NCBI RefSeq assembly: GCF_002911665.1
Contig: NZ_MTBP01000003.1
Span: 595,231-659,230, forward strand
Direction of reading: 5' to 3'
Origin: Actinomadura rubteroloni
Lineage (GTDB): Bacteria; Actinomycetota; Actinomycetes; Streptosporangiales; Streptosporangiaceae
DNA length: 64,000 nt
Position 1 is the first letter of the stretch; every line of letters starts with the position of its first letter. A program made the position numbers and the translations under genes. This document shows positions 32,684-41,966 of this stretch, in pieces. The notes beneath the pieces were generated by a model, which saw nothing but the letters and a program-made list of their open reading frames with translations, was not told the DNA's origin and did no database searches.

Positions 32684-35426
32684 CGTCCCGCGACCCCGGG
32701 GCGGGCGCGGGCCGGTCGGCCAGGGCGTCGCGCAGCGCGGCGCGGGTCGCGACGCCGAGCTTGGGGAAGATCCGGTAGAGGTGGGCGCCGACCGTCCGGG
32801 GGCTCAGGAACAGCTTCTCCCCGATCTGGCGGTTGGTCAGCCCGGCGGCGGCCAGCGCCGCGACCTCCTCCTCCCGCGCGGTGAGCCCGCCGTCCGCGCG
32901 GGAGAAGGAGGTCGCGCCCAGCTCGCGGCGCGCGCGGTCGGCCCAGGGCCGCGCGCCGAGCCGCTCGAAGACGTCGAGCGCGGGCGCGAGCTGGTCGCGC
33001 GCCCGCCGGGGGCCTGCGGTCGTGGTGCGGCGCAGCCGCTCGCCGTAGGCCAGGCGGACGCGGGCGTGGTCGAACGGCCACCGCTCGGCCCCCGGTTCGG
33101 CGAGCACCCGCTCGAACAGCTCGCCGAACCGGTCCTCCGGCGCGGTCATGGCGGACGCGCCGGAGGCGAGCAGGACCAACCGGGGCGACAGCGCCGCCAC
33201 CCCGGCGGCGTCCAGGGCGGCGGCGTGCGCCCGCGCCTCGGCGTCCCGGCCCGTCCGGACGGCGGCCTCGACCAGGTCGAAGCACACCCACAAAGCCTGC
33301 GGAGCGTGCGCGGGCAGCCGGCCGGGCGGGGCGACCGAGGCGGCGTGCCGGTAGGCGTCCTGGAAGTCGCCCCTGCCGAGGGCGGCCAGCGTGTGGACGT
33401 GCGCGCAGTAGGCCTCGGCGGACAGGATCCGGCGCGGCGCGGTCCACGCCAGGATCCGCTCGGTCAGGGCGGTCGCCGCCGCGTCGTCGCCCCGGACGGC
33501 CGCCAGCAGCCCGAGCTGGTAGCGGGCGGACCAGGCGAGCAGGTGGTAGCCGTGCTCCTCGCAGACGCCGAGCGCCTCGTCGGCGAGCGCCCGCGCCTGC
33601 TCCCACCGCCCAGCGAGGAACGCCTCCAGGGCGAGCGCGATGAGCGCGTTGATGGACGGCGTGGGAGCGTTCCCCGACCGTCCGAGCTCCACGACGCGGG
33701 CGAGGGCGTCGCGGCACGCGGTGACCCGGTCGATGAACACTCCGGCGAGGCCGACGCGGATGATGTCCTCGGGGTCGGTCTGGTCCCGCAGGTCGGCGAT
33801 CGCCGCGTCGAGCCGCCGCAGGGACGCGGGCGTCGCGTTGACGGGATCGGCGAACAGCGTCCCGCACAGCTCCAGCGCGGGCGGAAGCGGGCGCGGGGCG
33901 GCCTTCAGGGCGTCCTCGAAGGCGGGCCACAGCTCGGGCCGGCCGCCGTAGACGCAGACGAGCAGCAGCATGTGCAGCGCCTCGAACAGGTCCGCGCGGT
34001 CGTGGGCGGAGGTCTCGATCGCGCCCGTGAGCAGGCGGTGGGCGAGCTGGATCTCGCCGTCCCCGTTCAGGAGGAGGAACGCCGCCGCGACCGTCGCGCG
34101 CAGGGACGCGGCGACCTCGGGATCGGCCCGGCGGGCGTCCGACAGCAGCCCGGCGGCCTCGCGCAGCCGGCCGCCGAGGTTCGCGCCGACGTAGGCGGCG
34201 CGGGTGAGGCGGCGGGCGCGGTCGCGGACGCCCGGGCTCAGCTCGGCCGCGCGGACCAGCGCGGCGACCGCGCCACCCGCGTCGCCCCGGCGCAGCGCGG
34301 GGAGCGCGGCCCGCTCCAGCCGTCCGGCGATGCGCTCGTCCGGCCCCGCCGCGGCCTCGGCGGCGTGCCACGCGCCGCGCTCGGGATCGCCGGCCAGCGC
34401 GGCGGCGAGCCGCCCGTGCGCCGTGCGCCGCTCCGCCAGCGTCGCCGCCGCGACCACCGCCGACCCGATCAGCGGGTGGCGGAACCGCAGGCGCGCGTCG
34501 CCGTCGACCCGGACGAGCCGGGCGCGCTCGGCCGGTGCGAGGGCGGCGAGGTCGGCGGCGCCCGCCGCTTGCTGGAGCAGGCCGGGGTCCCCGCCGCCGT
34601 CGAGCGCGGCCAGCAGCAGCAGCGCCCGCGTCTCGGGGCCGAGACCGGCGAGCCGCGCCGCGAAGACCGCCTGGAGCCGTCCGGTCAGCGGCAGGACGGC
34701 CGGCGGCGCGCCCGGCCGGTCGTCCAGCGCGGCGGGCAGCTCCAGCAGCGCCAGGGGGTTGCCGTGCGCGGCGCCGAGGACGCGGCGCCGCGCGCCGGGG
34801 GAGAGCCGGGGGAACCGCGCCCGCAGCAGGCCGGCCGCGGACGGCTCGTCCAGCGGCGCCACCTCGTGCCGGGGCAGGCCGCTCGCGTCGAAGAAGCCGC
34901 CGGCCTCCGTCCGCGCGGCGGCCAGCACCCCGACGCGGGCGCCGGCGAGCCGTCGCGCGACGAAGCCCAGGGCGGCGGCGCTCGGACGGTCCAGCCACTG
35001 CACGTCGTCCACGACGACGAGCAGCGGTCCGGCGTCCCGCAGGAGGCGCAGCGCGGCGGTGAAGACGAGCAGGCGGTCGGGCGGGGGCCCGGCGTCCAGG
35101 CCGAGGGCGACGTTCAGCGCGTCCCGCTGCGCGGCGGGCAGCCCGCCGCGCCGGTCGGCGAGCGGCAGCAGGAGCTGGTTCATGCCCGCGAACCCGAGGT
35201 CGGTCTCGAACTCGACGCCGGACGCGCGCAGGACGGTGACGCCCGCCGCGTCCGCCAGCGCGGCGGCCCGGTCCAGCAGCGCCGTCTTGCCGACCCCGGC
35301 CTCGCCCGACAGGACCAGCGCGCGGCCCTCGGCGGCGGACGCCGACAGGAACGAGCGCAGGAGGTCCAGGTCCGCCGTCCGGCCGACGAGCGCGGGGTCG
35401 CCGTCCGGCGGGCGGGGGAGGCTCAT
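32673..35426 (-). CDS. LAL-type LuxR-family transcriptional regulator
   Basis: 917 residues. N-terminal AAA ATPase: Walker A GEAGVGKTAL near 40-50, Walker B LLVVVDDVQWLDRPS. A long helical, TPR-like middle follows, and a C-terminal LuxR HTH (LTAREEEVAALAAAGLTNRQIGEKLFLSPRTVGAHLYRIF). This is the layout of large ATP-binding LuxR (MalT-like) activators common in actinomycete gene clusters. It is divergent from the peptide-type ABC operon across 187 bp and may control it, though such regulators also act at a distance. Confidence 0.93.
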   Translation of the reverse strand: MSLPRPPDGDPALVGRTADLDLLRSFLSASAAEGRALVLSGEAGVGKTALLDRAAALADAAGVTVLRASGVEFETDLGFAGMNQLLLPLADRRGGLPAAQRDALNVALGLDAGPPPDRLLVFTAALRLLRDAGPLLVVVDDVQWLDRPSAAALGFVARRLAGARVGVLAAARTEAGGFFDASGLPRHEVAPLDEPSAAGLLRARFPRLSPGARRRVLGAAHGNPLALLELPAALDDRPGAPPAVLPLTGRLQAVFAARLAGLGPETRALLLLAALDGGGDPGLLQQAAGAADLAALAPAERARLVRVDGDARLRFRHPLIGSAVVAAATLAERRTAHGRLAAALAGDPERGAWHAAEAAAGPDERIAGRLERAALPALRRGDAGGAVAALVRAAELSPGVRDRARRLTRAAYVGANLGGRLREAAGLLSDARRADPEVAASLRATVAAAFLLLNGDGEIQLAHRLLTGAIETSAHDRADLFEALHMLLLVCVYGGRPELWPAFEDALKAAPRPLPPALELCGTLFADPVNATPASLRRLDAAIADLRDQTDPEDIIRVGLAGVFIDRVTACRDALARVVELGRSGNAPTPSINALIALALEAFLAGRWEQARALADEALGVCEEHGYHLLAWSARYQLGLLAAVRGDDAAATALTERILAWTAPRRILSAEAYCAHVHTLAALGRGDFQDAYRHAASVAPPGRLPAHAPQALWVCFDLVEAAVRTGRDAEARAHAAALDAAGVAALSPRLVLLASGASAMTAPEDRFGELFERVLAEPGAERWPFDHARVRLAYGERLRRTTTAGPRRARDQLAPALDVFERLGARPWADRARRELGATSFSRADGGLTAREEEVAALAAAGLTNRQIGEKLFLSPRTVGAHLYRIFPKLGVATRAALRDALADRPAPAPGSRDASW

Positions 35427-35569
35427 GCGGGCCTCCGGTGCCGGCGGCGGGCGGGACGCGGACAGGCTACCGAGGGCGGAGATCGACCGGTTCGCGACGG
35501 ATCTGAGAGTTGCGCCACAGCGGCCGGCGGGCCTCGGGAGCGCAAACGTTGACGATCTTTCCGATTTTT

Positions 35570-35586
35570 CCTACTATTTAAGTAGG
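35570..35586. promoter_or_regulatory. Palindrome upstream of the ABC-monooxygenase operon
   Basis: CCTACT-ATTTA-AGTAGG, a perfect 6-bp inverted repeat in an AT-rich island 28 bp before the start of the binding-protein gene. Candidate operator or promoter element. Confidence 0.5.
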
Positions 35587-35613
35587 TAATACTCTGATCG
35601 AGAGGTCACGCCC

Positions 35614-37269
35614 ATGCTTCGCGCACGCCGTCCGGCAGGCCCGGCTCTCGCCGCCGCCGCCGTCCTCGCCGCCGCCCTCGCGCTGGCGGGCTGCGGCGGC
35701 ACCGACGCGGCGGGCGGCACCGGCTCGGGCACCCCGGTGCGCGGCGGGACGCTCGTCTACGCCGTCAACACCGAGCCGGTCAACCTCGACCCGCACGCCA
35801 GCCCGCAGGACGTCACCGGCCTGTTCACCCGGCCCGCGCTGGACTCGCTCGTCGCGCTGGACGCCAAGGGCGGCGTCCATCCCTGGCTCGCGACCGCGTG
35901 GAAGATCTCCGCCGACCAGAAGAGCTACACGTTCACCCTGCGCACGGGCGTGAAGTTCAGCGACGGCACGCCGTTCGACGCCGCCGCCGTGAAGACGAAC
36001 CTCGACCACATCGTCGACCCGCGGACGAAGTCGCAGCTCGCCGCCGGGTTCATCACGCCCTACACCGGCACGACCGTCCTGGACGACCACACGGTGCGGG
36101 TGGACTTCTCCCGTCCGCACTCGCCGTTCCTCGCCGCGCTCGCCACCGCCTACTTCGGGATCGAGTCGCCCGCGTCGCTGAAGAAAGGCCCCGACTACCT
36201 GGCGCGGCACGTCGTCGGCACCGGGCCGTTCGTCATCGACGCGTTCACCCCGCACCAGGGCATCACCTACCACCGCAACCCGGACTACAACTGGGGACCC
36301 GAGGGCGCCGCGCACACCGGCCCGGCGTACCTGGACAAGCTCCAGATCAAGACGCTGACCGAGGACTCGGTGCGGCTCGGCGCGCTCACCAGCGGCCAGG
36401 TGGACGGCATCGCCAGCGTCCCGCCCGCCAACGTCAGGCAGGTCAAGGCCAATCCCAGGCTGACGATCCTGTCGCGCGAGGCCCCCGGCGGGAACTACAA
36501 CTACTACCCGAACACCGCGTCCGGGGTCTTCGCCGACCTCCGCGTCCGGCAGGCGTTCCGCGCGGGCATCGACTTCCGCACGATCGTGCGGAAGCTCTAT
36601 TTCGGAACGTTCTCACCGGCGTCGAGCCCGATCGCCCCGAACACCGTCGGCTACGACCCCGCGACGGGGAACCTCGGCGCCTACGACCCGGCGCAGGCCG
36701 CGCGGCTCCTGGACGAAGCGGGCTGGACGGGCCGCGACGCGCAGGGCTACCGCACCAAAGATGGCAGGCGGCTCGTCGTCCGGTGGTCCTTCGCCAAGGC
36801 GTTCGCGCGCGAGCAGCGGGACGTCCTCGCCGTCCAGGTCCAGGCCGAGGCGAAGAAGCTCGGCATCGACGTCCGGTTCGAGGACGGGACGTTCACCGAG
36901 CTGATCGCCCGCCAGGTGCGGGGCGACTACGACCTCGCCGACTTCAGCTGGCAGCGCGCCGACGGCGACGCCCTGCGCAACCTGTTCGCGTCCGCGAGCA
37001 TCTCGACGCCGCGCAGCTTCGGCCAGAACTCGGCCCGCTACAAGGACCCGCAGGTGGACGGCTGGCTGAACGCCGCCCTCGCCACCACCGACCTCGCGCA
37101 GCGGTCCGCGCTCTATGCGAAGGTCCAGCAGAAGGTCCTGGCGGACGGCGCGGTCTTCCCCGTCTACGTCTTCGACTACCTGCTCGGCGCGAACAAGCGC
37201 GCCCACGGCATCGCCTGGGAGCCGCAGGCCTACCCGACGTTCTACGACGCGTGGGTGACGGGGAAGTGA
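35614..37269 (+). CDS. ABC transporter family-5 substrate-binding lipoprotein
   Basis: 551 residues. A signal peptide ends in the lipobox LAGC (residue about 28), then the SBP_bac_5 fold with GTLVYAVNTEPVNLDPH, YTFTLRTGVKFSDGTPFDAAAVKTNLDH and TGPFVIDAFTPHQGITYHRNPDYN. It captures a peptide-like or other polar ligand at the membrane for the permeases encoded next. First gene of an eight-gene operon; GTGA overlap with the next gene. The ligand is probably the substrate of the co-encoded flavin monooxygenases. Confidence 0.93.
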   Translation: MLRARRPAGPALAAAAVLAAALALAGCGGTDAAGGTGSGTPVRGGTLVYAVNTEPVNLDPHASPQDVTGLFTRPALDSLVALDAKGGVHPWLATAWKISADQKSYTFTLRTGVKFSDGTPFDAAAVKTNLDHIVDPRTKSQLAAGFITPYTGTTVLDDHTVRVDFSRPHSPFLAALATAYFGIESPASLKKGPDYLARHVVGTGPFVIDAFTPHQGITYHRNPDYNWGPEGAAHTGPAYLDKLQIKTLTEDSVRLGALTSGQVDGIASVPPANVRQVKANPRLTILSREAPGGNYNYYPNTASGVFADLRVRQAFRAGIDFRTIVRKLYFGTFSPASSPIAPNTVGYDPATGNLGAYDPAQAARLLDEAGWTGRDAQGYRTKDGRRLVVRWSFAKAFAREQRDVLAVQVQAEAKKLGIDVRFEDGTFTELIARQVRGDYDLADFSWQRADGDALRNLFASASISTPRSFGQNSARYKDPQVDGWLNAALATTDLAQRSALYAKVQQKVLADGAVFPVYVFDYLLGANKRAHGIAWEPQAYPTFYDAWVTGK

Positions 37270-38204
37270 GCCGCCGGATCGTCCGGACGGTGCTCGTCCG
37301 GCTCGGGACCTCGCTGCTGGTGCTGTGGGGCGCGGTGACGGCCGCGTTCGTCGCGCTGCACCTCACGCCCGGCAGCGTCGTGGACGCGCTGATCGGATCC
37401 AACACCGTGACACCGCAGGTCCGCGCGCAGATCATCGCCGACTACGGGCTGGACCGGCCGCTGTGGCGGCAGTACCTCGCCTACCTCGGCCGGATCCTGC
37501 ACGGCGACCTCGGCCGCTCCTACCAGCTCCACGAGTCGGTGGCGTCGGCGCTCGGCTCGCAGCTCGCGCCGTCCCTCCAGCTCACGCTGGTCTCGATCGG
37601 CCTGGCGCTGATCGTCTCGACGCCGCTCGCGCTGTTCACCGCGCGGCGGCGCCGCTGGATCCGCGCGCTGTCGTCGGGGATCGAGCTGGTCGGCGTCTCG
37701 ATCCCGACGTTCTGGGCGGCGATCCTGCTGCTGACGGTCTTCTCGTTCCGGCTCGGCTGGTTCCCGGCGGCGGGCGCCACCGGCTTCGGCGGGCTCGTCC
37801 TGCCGGCCGTCGCGGTCGCGATCCCGGTGACGGCGCTGCTCACCCAGGTCACGCGGGAGGGGCTGGAACGCGTCCTGGAGGAGCCGTTCGTGCTGACCGC
37901 CCGCGCCCGGGGGATGTCGGACGCGGGCGTCCGGACGCGGCACGCCCTCCGGCACGCGGCGCTCCCGGCCGTCACGTTCGCGGGCTGGCTGTTCGGGCTG
38001 ATGCTCGGCGCGCTCGTCCCGGTCGAGCAGATCTTCTCCCGGCCCGGCCTCGGGCAGCTCCTGCTCACGGCCGTCGGGGGCAAGGACCTGCCGATCGTGA
38101 TGGGCGTCGTGCTGTTCACCGCCCTGGTCTACGTCGTGGTCAGCAGCACGCTCGACGTGCTCTACCTCGTCATCGACCCGCGCCTGCGGGGGGCCGCGCG
38201 ATGA
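37266..38204 (+). CDS. ABC transporter permease (DppB/OppB type)
   Basis: 312 residues from a GTG overlapping the previous stop. Six predicted transmembrane segments, the N-terminal signature TVLVRLGTSLLVLWGAVTAAFVALHLTPG, and the EAA-like loop LTARARGMSDAGVRTRHALRHAALP that docks the ATPase. It forms the import channel with the next permease; ATGA overlap with that gene. Confidence 0.93.
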   Translation: MSRRIVRTVLVRLGTSLLVLWGAVTAAFVALHLTPGSVVDALIGSNTVTPQVRAQIIADYGLDRPLWRQYLAYLGRILHGDLGRSYQLHESVASALGSQLAPSLQLTLVSIGLALIVSTPLALFTARRRRWIRALSSGIELVGVSIPTFWAAILLLTVFSFRLGWFPAAGATGFGGLVLPAVAVAIPVTALLTQVTREGLERVLEEPFVLTARARGMSDAGVRTRHALRHAALPAVTFAGWLFGLMLGALVPVEQIFSRPGLGQLLLTAVGGKDLPIVMGVVLFTALVYVVVSSTLDVLYLVIDPRLRGAAR

Positions 38205-39046
38205 CGGCCCTCGCCGTCGCCGCGCCCGCGCGGACCGGCCGGCGGTTCCGGCCGGGCGTGTGGGGCGCCGCGCTGTTCCTCGCGCTCGTCGCGCTCGCCG
38301 CCGTCGCGCCTGGCCTGCTCGTCCACGGCGGGCCGGGCGACGCCAACGCGCTCGACGCGCTCACCGGCCCGAGCGCCGCGCACCCGTTCGGGACCGACGC
38401 CAACGGCCGCGACGTCCTCACCCGCGTCGTCTACGGCGCGCGGCCGTCGCTGCTGGCCGGGCTCGGCGCGACCGGGCTCGGCGTCGCGGCCGGGTCGCTG
38501 CTCGGGCTGCTCGCCGCGCTCGGCGGCCGGGCCGCCGACGAGATCGTCATGCGGTTCATGGACGTCGTCCTGTCGCTGCCGACGCTGCTGCTCGCGCTGC
38601 TCGTCCTGACGATCACCGGTCCTGGCACGCTCAACTCGATCTACGCGATCGCGCTCTACACCGCGCCGAGCTACGCGCGGCTCGTGCGCGTCCAGGCGAT
38701 GGTCATCGGGCGGTCGGGGTTCGTGGAGGCGGCGACGTCCCTCGGGCTGACGCGGGCGCGCGTCGTCGCGCGGCACCTGCTGCCGAACGCGTTCGCGCCG
38801 CTGTTCGTGCTGGCCACGATGGAGGTCGGGCTCGCGATCGTCGCCGCGTCGTCGCTGAGCTTCCTCGGCCTCGGGCCGCGCCCGCCCGCGCCGGAGTGGG
38901 GCGCGATGCTCTCGGCGGGCCGGGACTACTTCTCGGTCGCGTGGTGGACGGCCGTCTTCCCGGGCCTCGCGATCACGCTGACCGTCCTGTCCGTCACGGT
39001 CGCCGGACGGCGGCTCCAGCTCCGGAGCGAGGGGAGGTCGGCGTGA
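38201..39046 (+). CDS. ABC transporter permease (DppC/OppC type)
   Basis: 281 residues, about six transmembrane segments. HPFGTDANGRDVLTRVVYGAR is the hallmark N-terminal motif of OppC-type permeases, and EAATSLGLTRARVVARHLLPNAFAPL is the EAA loop. Partner of the preceding permease; GTGA overlap with the ATPase gene. Confidence 0.93.
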   Translation: MTALAVAAPARTGRRFRPGVWGAALFLALVALAAVAPGLLVHGGPGDANALDALTGPSAAHPFGTDANGRDVLTRVVYGARPSLLAGLGATGLGVAAGSLLGLLAALGGRAADEIVMRFMDVVLSLPTLLLALLVLTITGPGTLNSIYAIALYTAPSYARLVRVQAMVIGRSGFVEAATSLGLTRARVVARHLLPNAFAPLFVLATMEVGLAIVAASSLSFLGLGPRPPAPEWGAMLSAGRDYFSVAWWTAVFPGLAITLTVLSVTVAGRRLQLRSEGRSA

Positions 39047-40611
39047 GCGGCGCACTGGTCGAGGTCGCCGGGCTGCGGGTGACGTTCGGCGACGTCGCGG
39101 CCGTCCGGGACGTGTCGTTCACGATCCGGCCGGGCGAGTGCGTCGCGCTCGTCGGCGAGTCGGGGTCGGGCAAGAGCGTCACGGCCCGCACGCTGCTCGG
39201 CCTCACCGGCGACGGCGCCGACGTCCGCGCGGACACGCTGCGCATCGGCGGCGCCGACGCCACCGGGTTCACCGAGCGGCGCTGGCGCGCGGTGCGCGGC
39301 ACCGAGATCGGGTACGTCCTGCAGGACGCGCTGGTCTCGCTGGACCCGCTGCGCCCGGTCGGCCACGAGATCGCCGAGGCGCTGACCCTGCACCGCAGCC
39401 TGTCGCGCGCGGAGCGGACGGCCCGCGTCGTGGAGCTGCTGCGCGCGGCGGGCGTCCCCGAGCCCGAGCGCCGCGCCCGCCAGCGCCCGCACGAGCTGTC
39501 GGGCGGGCTGCGGCAGCGGGCGCTCATCGCGTCCGCGCTGGCCTGCGACCCCGCGCTGCTCATCGCCGACGAGCCGACCACCGCGCTCGACGTCACCGTG
39601 CAGGCGCAGATCCTGCGGCTGCTCGCCGAGCGCCGCGCGGCCGGGACGGCGCTGCTGCTCATCAGCCACGACCTCGCCGTCGTCGCCGAGCTGGCCGACC
39701 GGGTGCTCGTGCTGAAGGACGGGCGCGTCGTCGAGGAGGGCCCCGTCCGCGACGTCCTCACCGCGCCCGGCCACCCCTACACGCGGACGCTCCTGGACGC
39801 CGTCCCGAACTCCCCGAAACCGGCGCCCGCCCGGCCGCCGGGCGAGGTGGTCATTGCGGCGCGCGGCCTGGTCAAGGACTTCAAGGGCCGCCGCGCCGTG
39901 GACGACGTGTCGTTCGAGCTGCGCGCGGGGGAGACGCTCGGCATCGTCGGCGAGTCGGGGTCGGGCAAGACCACGACGGCCCGGCTCGTCCTCGGCCTGC
40001 TCGACCCCGACGCGGGCGAGGCCGCCGTGGACGGCCGTCCGTGGCACCGGCTCACCGCCAAGGAGCGCCGGGAGCTGCGGCGGCACGTCCAGGTCGTCTA
40101 CCAGGACCCGCTCGGCTCGTTCGACCCCCGCTTCACCGTCCGCCGCGTCCTGGACGAGGCGCTGGAGGTCGGCGGGACGCCCCGCCGCGCCCGCCGGGAC
40201 CGGGCCGTCGAGCTGCTCGAACGCGTGGGGCTGGACGCGTCCGTCCTGGACCGCCGGCCGCTGCGGCTGTCGGGCGGGCAGCGCCAGCGCGTCGCCATCG
40301 CCCGCGCGCTCGCCCCCGGCCCGCGCGTGCTCGTGTGCGACGAGCCGGTCTCCGCGCTCGACGTGTCGGTGCAGGCGCAGGTCCTGGACCTGCTCGCCGG
40401 GCTCCAGGACGACCTCGGCGTCGCCTGCCTGTTCATCTCCCACCACCTCGGCGTGATCCGCCGGGTCAGCGACCGGGTCCTCGTCCTCAAGGACGGCCGG
40501 GTCGTCGAGGCCGGCGCCGCCCGCCGCGTCCTCACCGAGCCCCGCGCGGACTACACGCGGGAACTGCTGGCCGCCGTCCCGACGCTGCCCAGCGCCGAAC
40601 CGGCGCACTAA
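39043..40611 (+). CDS. ABC transporter ATPase with two fused nucleotide-binding domains
   Basis: 522 residues, an in-line fusion of DppD- and DppF-like domains. Domain 1 has Walker A GESGSGKSV, signature LSGGLRQRALIA and Walker B LLIADEPTTALD. Domain 2 has GESGSGKTT, LSGGQRQRVAIA and VLVCDEPVSALD. Both complete ATP sites are expected to be active. It powers the importer encoded by the three genes before it. AAGGAG overlaps its stop and serves the next gene. Confidence 0.94.
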   Translation: MSGALVEVAGLRVTFGDVAAVRDVSFTIRPGECVALVGESGSGKSVTARTLLGLTGDGADVRADTLRIGGADATGFTERRWRAVRGTEIGYVLQDALVSLDPLRPVGHEIAEALTLHRSLSRAERTARVVELLRAAGVPEPERRARQRPHELSGGLRQRALIASALACDPALLIADEPTTALDVTVQAQILRLLAERRAAGTALLLISHDLAVVAELADRVLVLKDGRVVEEGPVRDVLTAPGHPYTRTLLDAVPNSPKPAPARPPGEVVIAARGLVKDFKGRRAVDDVSFELRAGETLGIVGESGSGKTTTARLVLGLLDPDAGEAAVDGRPWHRLTAKERRELRRHVQVVYQDPLGSFDPRFTVRRVLDEALEVGGTPRRARRDRAVELLERVGLDASVLDRRPLRLSGGQRQRVAIARALAPGPRVLVCDEPVSALDVSVQAQVLDLLAGLQDDLGVACLFISHHLGVIRRVSDRVLVLKDGRVVEAGAARRVLTEPRADYTRELLAAVPTLPSAEPAH

Positions 40612-40622
40612 GGAGAGTCCGA

Positions 40623-41966
40623 ATGCCCAGACAGATCCATCTCGCGGCGCACTTCCCGGGCGTCAACAACACGACGGTCTGGTCCGACCCGCGCTCGGGG
40701 AGCCAGATCGACTTCGCGTCGTTCGTCCACCTGGCGCGGACGGCCGAGCGCGCCAAGTTCGACTTCTTCTTCCTCGCCGAGGGCCTGCGGCTGCGCGAGC
40801 TGAAGGGCCGCATCCACGACCTCGACGTCGCCGGACGGCCCGAGTCGCTGACCGTCCTGTCCGCGCTCGCCGCCGTGACGACGCGCCTCGGCCTCGCCGC
40901 GACCGTGAACTCGACGTTCAACGAGCCGTACGAGGTCGCGCGGCGGCTCGCGTCGCTGGACCACCTCAGCGGCGGGCGCGCCGCCTGGAACGTCGTGACG
41001 AGCTACGACGCGTTCACCGGCGAGAACTTCCGGCGCGGCGGGTTCCTGGACGAGGCCGACCGCTACACCCGCGCCGCCGAGTTCCTCCAGACCGCGCGCG
41101 AGCTGTGGGACTCCTGGACCGACCGCGACCTGCTCGCCGACCCCGCCGCCGGGCAGTTCGTCCGCGAGGGCGCGGGCGAGTTCGCCCACCACGGCCGCCA
41201 CTTCGACATCCACGGGCGCTTCGCCACGCCGCGCGGGCCGCAGGGCCATCCAGTGATCATCCAGGCGGGCGACTCCGAGGAGGGCCGCGAGTTCGCCGCC
41301 CGCGACGCCGACGTCATCTTCAGCCGGCACAGCACGCTGGAGGACGGCCGCGCGTTCTACAAGGACGTCAAGAGCCGCCTCGCCAAGTACGGCCGCCGGT
41401 CCGAGGACTTGAAGATCCTCCCGGCCGTGACCTACGTCCTCGGCGACACCGACGCGGACGCCGCCGAGCGCGCCGCCGAGATCCGCCGCGCCCAGGTCTC
41501 CCCGCAGACCGCCATCGCCTTCCTGGAGGCGGTGTGGGGACGCGACCTGTCCGGCTACGACCCCGACGGCCCGCTCCCGGACGTCGAACCCGACCTCGGG
41601 GAGGGCGTGTCGAAGGGCCGCGCCCAGTTCCGGGGCGACCGCGCCGCGACCGTCCGGCAGTGGCGCGCCCTCGCCGGGGAACGCGGGCTCAGCATCCGCG
41701 ACCTCGCCATCGAGACGACCGCGCGGCAGACGTTCGTCGGGACGGCCCGCACGGTCGCCGACCGCATCGACGAGTTCGTCCAGACCGACGCTGCCGACGG
41801 GTTCATCTTCGTCCCGCACCTGACGCCGGGCGGGCTGGACGACCTCGCCGAGCACGTCGTCCCGCTGCTCCAGGAGAAGGGCGTGTTCCGCGCCGACTAC
41901 ACCGGGCCGACGCTGCGCGACCACCTCGGGCTCGGCCCGGCCCGTACCGCTGAGGAGACCTCGTGA
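40623..41966 (+). CDS. NtaA/DmoA-family FMN-dependent monooxygenase
   Basis: 447 residues, luciferase-like TIM barrel of the NtaA/SnaA/DszA branch. Evidence is HLAAHFPGVNNTTVW, the flavin-site stretch AATVNSTFNEPYEVARRLASLDHLSGGRAAWNVVTS, HPVIIQAGDSEEGREFAA and TARTVADRIDEFVQ. Members oxidise chelators, sulfones or sulfoxides with reduced FMN from a separate reductase, which is not in this operon. Placed after the importer genes, so it likely acts on the imported compound. Confidence 0.92.
   Translation: MPRQIHLAAHFPGVNNTTVWSDPRSGSQIDFASFVHLARTAERAKFDFFFLAEGLRLRELKGRIHDLDVAGRPESLTVLSALAAVTTRLGLAATVNSTFNEPYEVARRLASLDHLSGGRAAWNVVTSYDAFTGENFRRGGFLDEADRYTRAAEFLQTARELWDSWTDRDLLADPAAGQFVREGAGEFAHHGRHFDIHGRFATPRGPQGHPVIIQAGDSEEGREFAARDADVIFSRHSTLEDGRAFYKDVKSRLAKYGRRSEDLKILPAVTYVLGDTDADAAERAAEIRRAQVSPQTAIAFLEAVWGRDLSGYDPDGPLPDVEPDLGEGVSKGRAQFRGDRAATVRQWRALAGERGLSIRDLAIETTARQTFVGTARTVADRIDEFVQTDAADGFIFVPHLTPGGLDDLAEHVVPLLQEKGVFRADYTGPTLRDHLGLGPARTAEETS

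Noticed and set aside
32781..35552. 923-residue plus-strand frame opposite the LAL regulator
   Set aside because: Antisense shadow without motifs; the opposite strand has complete ATPase and LuxR domains.
39138..41966. 942-residue frame joining part of the ABC ATPase region to the first monooxygenase
   Set aside because: Its N-terminal half is an out-of-frame shadow of the ATPase; the monooxygenase has its own start at 40623 with AAGGAG.
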